Shown in pieces: positions 58,470 through 64,000 of a DNA stretch of 64,000 nt. The stretch's first letter is position 1, and every line of letters starts with the position of its first letter. Where the stretch lies: contig NC_069658.1 in assembly GCF_027244095.1 (NCBI RefSeq), positions 423,982,687 through 424,046,686 of the forward strand, in the 5' to 3' direction. Under the pieces are notes generated by a model. The model was not told the origin of the DNA and ran no database searches. It saw only the letters and a program-made list of their open reading frames with translations. This stretch comes from Hemicordylus capensis. Its lineage: Eukaryota > Chordata > Lepidosauria > Squamata > Cordylidae. The position numbers and the translations under genes are program-made.

Positions 58470-58690
58470 CGTTGTCAAGTATTTACACAATACTTTTCAG
58501 CAAAACAGTTCTCACAGCCACCAGAATAAGATGGTTATCTTTCCCAAAGGACCTGACTCACAGTCTAAAAAGAAAACACAAGGTAGTATAGACACCAGCA
58601 ACAGCCACTGGAGGGATGCTATGCTGAGCTCATTCGGGACCGTTGCTCTTCTCCTACGAAATATAAAAGAGCCATCGCTTTAAAAGGTAC
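58470..58690 (-). repeat. L2-like 3' end with GTC/GTT-type tail
   Basis: Contains ACACAATACTTTTCAGCAAA, CAGTCTAAAAAGAAAACACA and AGACACCAGCAACAGCCACT, joined to GTC/ATC/GTT triplet runs at 58410-58475. Confidence 0.7.
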
Positions 58691-59578
58691 CTCTTTCTCC
58701 CTATTAGCTGGTTAATTGGGGATCTTTATCTCAAGGATCACTCCACAGTCCTCCCCACGGCTACCCCCACTTTGATGCACTGCTGGAGGCTCTATTTCAC
58801 ATGCTGTTTTCTGTATGATGTGCAACAGCGTATCCTTCACTGCTTTAAAAGCCTAGAAGGAAGCCGATAACTAGAAAAACATAATGGTCAGACAACAGGT
58901 TACCGGCAGTTCAAAACAGGCCTCAGCAGCGGTGGCGGCATTTGAAAAGGCAGGCTGCACCATGCATGGCGCCAGAGTGTTCATGCAGATGCATTTCCAT
59001 GCATGCGCACGAGAGGCAAGAGCCATCCTCCCACCTCCTCAGAGATTTAGCTTCTCAAGAGTCTGGGGAGGCAGCTGAACCCCGGAGAACTGTAGCACCA
59101 GCAACTCAAGCTAGCCAAGCTTCAACATGGACATCCAAAGCAAAAGTGGGGACAAAATAGAAATGGTGGGCAACATCCAGACTAAATTACTCCAGAGTCG
59201 CCCTATTAAAAATAAAGCATCCTAAAGAATCACTCCTGAATAGTACGGCTGAGTCTGGATAACGTTCAGTAATTTTCCAGGGTCAGGGGCCAGAAATGAA
59301 TAGGGACTATTGGGGAGTGTGAGGTCACATCCATTATTCGATCCTGCAGTCACCCCCCAAACTGTCCACTTGGCTCTTGCTTGTGTTATGTGAGGCCTAT
59401 GATCCACCAAGACTAGCACAATCCACCCAGCCAGGTGCTTTGGCCTACCAGGAGCTTGACAACCCCTCTGTTTTTGCAGCCTCCGGCAGACCCCCTCCCG
59501 CAGCAGGCATGCCCCCCACCATACACATGAGCTGCATTTCACATGGTGGGCCACAGTGCTGCAGGTCTGCATAGATAT
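58691..59578. other. Intergenic, unassigned
   Basis: No exon or family was recognised upstream of the AQP5-like promoter. Confidence 0.45.
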
Positions 59579-59927
59579 TCCATAGGAAGCGGCCTTATTC
59601 TGAGTCAGACCCTTGGTCCACCTAGCTCAGTATGGTCTACACCAGGCCTGCTCAACTTCAGCCCTCCTGCAGATGTTGGCCTACAACTCCCATAATCCCT
59701 GGCTATTGGCTACAGTGGCTGGGAATTATGGGAGTTGTGGTCCAAAAACAGCTGGGGGGGGGCCCTAAGTTGAGCAGGCCTGATCTACACGGACTGGCAG
59801 TGGCTCGCCAAGCTTCCAGGCAGGAGTTTCTTCCCAGCCCTGCCTGGAGAGGCCACCAGGGATTGAACCTGGGACCTTCTGCACGCCAAGCAGGTGCTCT
59901 GCCACTGAGCCACAACCCTTCCTTCCC
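59579..59927 (-). repeat. tRNA-only-headed SINE of the shared-tail group, with nested hAT MITE
   Basis: The minus strand begins GTTGTGGCTCAGTGGCAGAG (A box), then CCCAGGTTCAATCCCTGG (B box), then the common tail (CTGAGCTAGGTGGACCAAGG). The tail is split by a hAT MITE at 59643-59782. No 5S-like part is present. Confidence 0.9.
59643..59782. mobile_element. hAT MITE, 140 bp
   Basis: Perfect inverted ends CAGGCCTGCTCAACTT and AAGTTGAGCAGGCCTG. The target duplication is GTCTACAC / ATCTACAC (7 of 8), fitting a nnnTAnnn pattern. Confidence 0.95.
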
Positions 59928-60219
59928 TCCTGCATTATGCAAGAGACTGGACAGGATGCTGCTAATCCTGATGCAATGGAAGGAAAATTACAGGCAGGCA
60001 CGTGCCTAGCCCACAGAGGTTTCTTTGGGAACCTTCAGGAGGAACCCTCTGCATTCAAGTCAAGTAGGAACATAAATCATATGCTGAGAAAATGGCAGAG
60101 CGAAGGATTACTAAGAAGGGAGGTTGGGGTTTTGGAGGCAGGAGATGGGTGCTTTCCAAGGAACTGCAGCTCCGGCTCCCAGTCCCAGCCCATTCTGCAT
60201 TCTTTCCCTACTCCTTCCC

Positions 60220-60231
60220 TATATATATATT
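60220..60231 (+). promoter_or_regulatory. TATA box of the AQP5-like gene
   Basis: CTATATATATAT lies about 65-75 bases upstream of the ATG at 60295. Transcription would be expected to start near 60250 (inference), giving a very short leader. Confidence 0.65.
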
Positions 60232-60253
60232 CCACCCCGAAGTCAGCAAGAGC

Positions 60254-60298
60254 ATGAAGAACCTGCTATGTGTGGTGGCCTCGTTACTCGAGCCATGA
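60254..60298 (+). promoter_or_regulatory. Short upstream ORF overlapping the AQP5-like start (ATGA)
   Basis: ATG at 60254 opens a 14-codon frame ([14 protein letters not shown]) whose TGA at 60296-60298 overlaps the main ATG at 60295. If it is in the mRNA it could limit or couple translation of the main frame. Whether transcription starts upstream of it is not known. Confidence 0.4.
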
Positions 60299-60657
60299 AG
60301 AATGAGGCTTGCTCCATGGCCTTTTTCAGGGCAATTGTTGCAGAATTCTTGGCCACCCTGCTCTTTGTCTTCTTGGGGGTGGGCTCTGCCTTAAACTGGC
60401 CCTCGGCCGTCCCAAGCATTCTGCAGATTGCCCTGGCCTTTGGCTTGGCCATCGCCACACTGGTGCAGTCAGTGGGCCACGTCAGCGGGGGGCACATCAA
60501 CCCCGCTGTGACCATGGGCTTCCTTGTGGCACAAAAGATTTCGGTGCTCCGGGCCGTGGCCTATATTGTGGCACAGCTGGTAGGAGCGATAGCTGGAGCA
60601 GGGGTGATACACCATCTGACGCCCCCCGAGATCCGAGGAAGCCTGGCCGTCAATGCG
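60295..60657 (+). CDS. AQP5: AQP5-like aquaporin, exon 1 (121 aa), gene continues
   Basis: The ATG at 60295 (GCCATGA) opens [20 protein letters not shown] and the frame stays open to a GTAAGT donor right after the LAVNA codons, the standard exon 1 end of AQP2/5/6 genes (about 120 residues). The first pore motif is intact ([12 protein letters not shown] at residues 69-71). [18 protein letters not shown] and [13 protein letters not shown] are typical membrane segments. The MKxExCS start, SGGHINPA and VGAIAGAG favour AQP5 over AQP2; an amphibian-type AQP5/AQP2 relative is possible. The product would be a tetrameric water channel of apical plasma membranes. Exons 2-4 (NNT...GQAV, SMNPARS, C-terminus) were not found in 60658-64000, so intron 1 is longer than 3.3 kb or the gene is rearranged. 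A CR1 begins about 15 bases after the donor. Confidence 0.85.
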
Positions 60658-60671
60658 GTAAGTGCTGCTGG

Positions 60672-61455
60672 TACAAGGGGCTGCCACATCTGGAGTGCTG
60701 TGTTCCGCTCTGGTCCCTGTATCTCCAAAGCAGTATTCTAGAACTGGAAAAGATCTAGAACAGGGTTTCTTAACCTTGGGCCCCCAGATGTTGTTGGGCG
60801 ACAACTCCCATCATCCCCAGACATGGCCTTTGTGGCTGAGGATGATGGGAATTGTAGTCCAACAACATCTGGGGGCCCAAGGTTAAGGAACCCTGATCTA
60901 GAAGAAGGCAGCCCAAATGATCAGGGGTCTGGAGCATGTTTCTTATGAGAAAACGTTACAGGATTTGGGGCTTATTAGTTCCGAGGGAAAAGGTTACTAA
61001 GGAGGAACATGACTGAGAGTTATAAAATTATGCATGATTGGAGAAAGTGGAAAGAGATAAGGTTTTCTTCCTCTTAGGACTCTACTAGAACCAGGGTTCA
61101 TCCCACAAAACTGGCTGATTAGCAGGAGCTTTAAGACAGATGAAAGCAAGTGCATGGTTAATTTATGGAATGCTTTGCCACAAGAGGTGGTGATGGCCAC
61201 TAGCATAGATGACTTCAAAAGAGAATGAGACAAATTCATGGAAGCTAAGTCTGTCATGATGGCTACCTGCTACCTCTGGCTTCAGGGCAGCATGCAGCAG
61301 AATACCAGTTGCAGGGGAACAATGGTGGGAGAGGGGGAACACGCCATCATCTCCTAGTTGTGGTCTTCCCAGAGGCATCTGGTAGACCATGGTGTGGATC
61401 AGAGTGCTGGACTTGGTAGGCCTTGGGCCTGATCCAGCAAGGCCTTTCATGTGTT
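60672..61455 (+). mobile_element. CR1 LINE 3' end in intron 1 of the AQP5-like gene
   Basis: It starts with TGCTGTGTTCCGCTCTGGTC-type CR1 coding sequence and passes AATGATCAGGGGTCTGGAGC and TATAAAATTATGCATGATTG. It ends with CTGATCCAGCAAGGCCTTTC. A hAT MITE splits it at 60761-60895. The copy is diverged. Confidence 0.85.
60761..60895. mobile_element. hAT MITE, 135 bp, inside the CR1
   Basis: Ends are CAGGGTTTCTTAACCTTGGG and CCCAAGGTTAAGGAACCCTG. The flanking duplication ATCTAGAA is perfect (60753-60760 and 60896-60903). Confidence 0.95.
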
Positions 61456-61530
61456 CTTAATTCTTCTGTGCTTCTGATTTCAAATGTGATGTGCCACCCA
61501 AGTCTATGCATATATATCAGAGAGAAGCAA

Positions 61531-61659
61531 TGTTCCCTGTGACAGGGATTCTCAGTTGTTGTTGACTACAACTCCCAGCTTCCCCAGCTGCAATAGCCTT
61601 TGGCTGGGGATTATGGGAGTTGTAGTCAACAACATCTGGCAGTTCCTGTTACAGGGAAC
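61531..61659. mobile_element. Probable hAT-like MITE
   Basis: The left end GTTCCCTGTGACAGGGATTC pairs with the right end CAGTTCCTGTTACAGGGAAC, and the inside has the GACTACAACTCCCA / TGGGAGTTGTAGTC pair common to this group. No clear target duplication. Confidence 0.6.
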
Positions 61660-62049
61660 ACTGGAGAGAAGTCTGAGTGAATTCAGTGGGCTTTACTCTT
61701 ATGTAAGTGCAAGCAGGATTGCGCCACATAAAATTACTTGGAGGATAAGTTATATTCTCCGCTAAGTGGAAAAACCATAGGAGTATTGACTCCACTTTTA
61801 TGGCCAGTGTCATTCTACTGATCCATCAGTATCATAGCCAATGAATCATTTTGTGACAATGAGTCTTCAGGATCCAACAGTTCATTATATGTGTTGGAGC
61901 TGATTCTCTGTGGGTGCTGACACAGAAGTGCTTGTGCTAGAAGGAGCCATAAAGCTTTTTAAAAAACAGTGTGCCAGCCGGCCTTAAATCTGCTGGTGTC
62001 CACTACCTTGTCCCCTCCCTCTGACCTGCGAGAGGGAGGTTACGTAAAA

Positions 62050-62420
62050 GGCTGCTGTGGCACAGCTGCAGCCACAGAGGAAATTCTGTTCAGGGTTTTG
62101 GCCTTCCTATAGGGTAGAGGTGGCACTTGTCAGAATAGCAAGTGATTTGCTGATGCTTTCAGATCAGGGGAAAACAGCTGCCCTGCTGGCTAAGTTGGAC
62201 CTTTCAGCAGCATCTGACACAACTGATTATGAGCTGCTAATTCACTGGCTGGGTACTGGAGATGTCATCAGTTGGAGCGCAGTATCGAGTCAATCAGCGG
62301 GTGACAGGTGACTGCTCTTCATTGCCAAGATATAACACATGTGGCATCTCTCAGGGTCCTGTTCTACAGCTATGATGGCCATGATTATCCAGGTCACCAT
62401 GGTAAGGGTGTTGTGAAGAA
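62050..62420 (+). mobile_element. LINE reverse-transcriptase fragment (L2/CR1 type)
   Basis: The frame near 62180-62250 encodes ALLAKLDLSAASDTTDYELL, the conserved LDLSAAFDTVDH block of L2/CR1-like reverse transcriptases. The rest is decayed. Confidence 0.65.
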
Positions 62421-63583
62421 CCTACCTTCATCCGATCCTTGACTGTGTTCTTTGCTGCACAATTTATATAACCTAATTCAGATTCTGCCCAAGCTGAGAT
62501 TGTCATGCCAAGGAGGTTTGATGCTTATATTCCTTCTTAGGCTGGAGATGGTCAAATCAGATGAGACAACATGGATTTGGTATTGGATCTCTTTTCTCTT
62601 TAAATTTTGGCAAAAAGCAGTTATGTTCGTCTCTCTGATTCAGACCATGACCTCAGTGTTGGGGGAGAATAATCAACCTTTGCCCCGCCTCATGCTATTT
62701 TTCCAATGAAAATCCCACCCCCAGCTGATTTTTGACCTGTTAGAGGAAAGAGCAGCTTGGGGAGGATTTTTTGTTGGGGAAATGGCTCAGGGAGAAAGGG
62801 CTTACCTGCTTCTCCCTTGGTGCTGCAGTCGCAGTCCAGATCTCCTCTTCCCCTCCTAGGGTACCTGTTTTTTGCCAAAAAGTTAAGAGGGCAGTGGGAA
62901 TGTGGACACAGATCTCTGTCTTCCTGTCTCGTTTGGCCTAGAACATTGACAGCCGTTGGAAAGGGGGCTGGCTGCTCATGTGTATGCTCATCCCACTTGC
63001 ATGTTGGTGAAATAGGTTTTGCAGCCTGTTTCAAAAACTTGTGTAGCATCTGCCACAGTCACAGCTGGGGGGGGGGGAAGCAAAATGCAAATACATCATG
63101 GGAAGTGAGGCCTTTGCCCAATTACATCAGAGTAAGTCCCATTAAACATAGTGGAACTTATTTCTGAATTAACATGCACAGAACTGCGTTGTGCATCAAC
63201 CAAATGCCTGCTATTTAATTTTGTTGGTTTGTTAAAAGGTCTCACAGCAGCAACTATTATGGAGAAGAGCCAGTGTCAGGCTCTTCTTTGCATCAAAAAT
63301 AGGTCATTCCGAAGCCCAGGGGCCTCTGTGATAAAAATCCTTTCTTCTAAGGCCACTGTTCCAATTCCTTGCAGAGGGCATACAAAGACGGGCTGGAGAT
63401 CACCTGCACAGGCAGATCTACAGGGAGGTAGTCCCTCAGGTGTATGCAAGTCCAGGCAATGAGCTCCAGCAGCGCTTATCCCTCCCTCCCAGCTTGTCCC
63501 AAATCTGACAGCAGGGATGGTCACTGGCCTAAGCAACTGTAATCACATTTCACCCACCCACCTACACCAATATGCATCCTTAA
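62421..63583. other. Unassigned, presumed intron 1 of the AQP5-like gene
   Basis: No aquaporin exon 2 (NNT...GQAV motif) or other exon was found here in any frame. Confidence 0.5.
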
Positions 63584-64000
63584 AGGAAAGTGTGCTGTCG
63601 AGTCAGTTTCAACTCCTGGCAAACACAGAGCCCCATAGTTTCCTTGGTAGAATATAGGAGGGGTTTACCATTGCCATCAGTATGAGATGATGCCTTTCAG
63701 CATCTTCCTATTTCTCTACTACTACTACTACTACTACTTCTACTATTTTTATATTTATATGCCGCTCTTCAACAAAATTCTCAAATTTATAGAAAAATAA
63801 ATAATACATAAAGAAGATGGTCCCCTGTCCCCAAAGGGCTCACAATCTAAAAAGAAACATAAGGTAGACACCAGCAACAGTCACTGGAGGAATGCTGTGC
63901 AGGGATTGGATATGCTGCCTGATATAGGTGTTTCCCATAGTCTGGGAAACATAGCAGCGGGGATTCGAACTGGCAGCCTCTGGCTTGATAATCAAGTATT
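63584..64000 (-). repeat. tRNA SINE with BovB/RTE-like tail, carrying an L2-like insert, cut by the window end
   Basis: The left part (GAGTCAGTTTCAACTCCTGG, AGTATGAGATGATGCCTTTC) and right part (TAGGTGTTTCCCATAGTCTG, AGCGGGGATTCGAACTGGCA) match the SINE at 52173-52432 in reverse. Between about 63715 and 63900 lies an L2-like 3' end with a CTA-triplet tail (CCCCTGTCCCCAAAGGGCTC, AGACACCAGCAACAGTCACT). Confidence 0.8.

Noticed and set aside
62690-63536. Open frames of up to 136 codons after the AQP5-like exon 1
   Set aside because: None contains the aquaporin exon 2 motifs; no domain or splice pair was found.

Overview
This is vertebrate nuclear DNA, most likely from a squamate reptile (lizard or snake). 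The evidence is repeated SINEs of the Sauria type, a second SINE group whose heads resemble 5S rRNA and/or tRNA, a third tRNA-headed SINE with a BovB/RTE-like tail, CR1, L2 and L1 LINE ends, and many hAT transposons with clean 8-bp target duplications. Genes have introns with normal splice signals. No bacterial, CRISPR or operon features are seen. I could not run any search, so family names rest on motifs and on recall.

Three host genes or gene remnants can be supported. (1) A complete five-exon minus-strand gene (10340 to 2672) encodes a 257-aa membrane protein of the DUF1295 / steroid 5-alpha-reductase C-terminal-like family. It starts in a GC-rich region with two CCAAT boxes. (2) A minus-strand aquaporin of the AQP2/5/6 clade (26131 to 16949) keeps all four exons and a TATA box. 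It carries two frameshifts, an in-frame stop, a lost splice donor and an altered first NPA motif, so it is a unitary-type or duplicated (unprocessed) pseudogene. (3) The first exon of an intact AQP5-like gene lies on the plus strand (60295-60657). Its later exons are not visible before the window ends.

Region by region: 1-2671 is the 3' flank of the DUF1295 gene with one SINE. 2672-10520 is that gene and its promoter. 10967-13830 is a nest of transposons (hAT, holding a Ty3/gypsy fossil, holding a CR1). 14.2-16.4 kb holds a SINE, a hAT element and twin hairpins. 16.9-26.2 kb is the aquaporin pseudogene with LINEs and SINEs in its introns. 26.3-60 kb is a gene-free, repeat-dense stretch. It contains five copies of a serial-hairpin element (29-43 kb), a second Ty3/gypsy fossil (about 40.6-43 kb), a 1.85-kb hAT element inside a TTCC microsatellite, foldback hAT elements and modular SINEs. 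60-64 kb is the AQP5-like promoter and exon 1, then a CR1 that begins almost at the splice donor.

The two aquaporin loci are divergent (head to head, 34 kb apart) and match the known tendency of AQP2, AQP5 and AQP6 to cluster. I see no new multi-gene system. The most unusual signals are the serial-hairpin family, the mix-and-match 5S/tRNA SINE heads, and hAT elements placed repeatedly at one site in a SINE.
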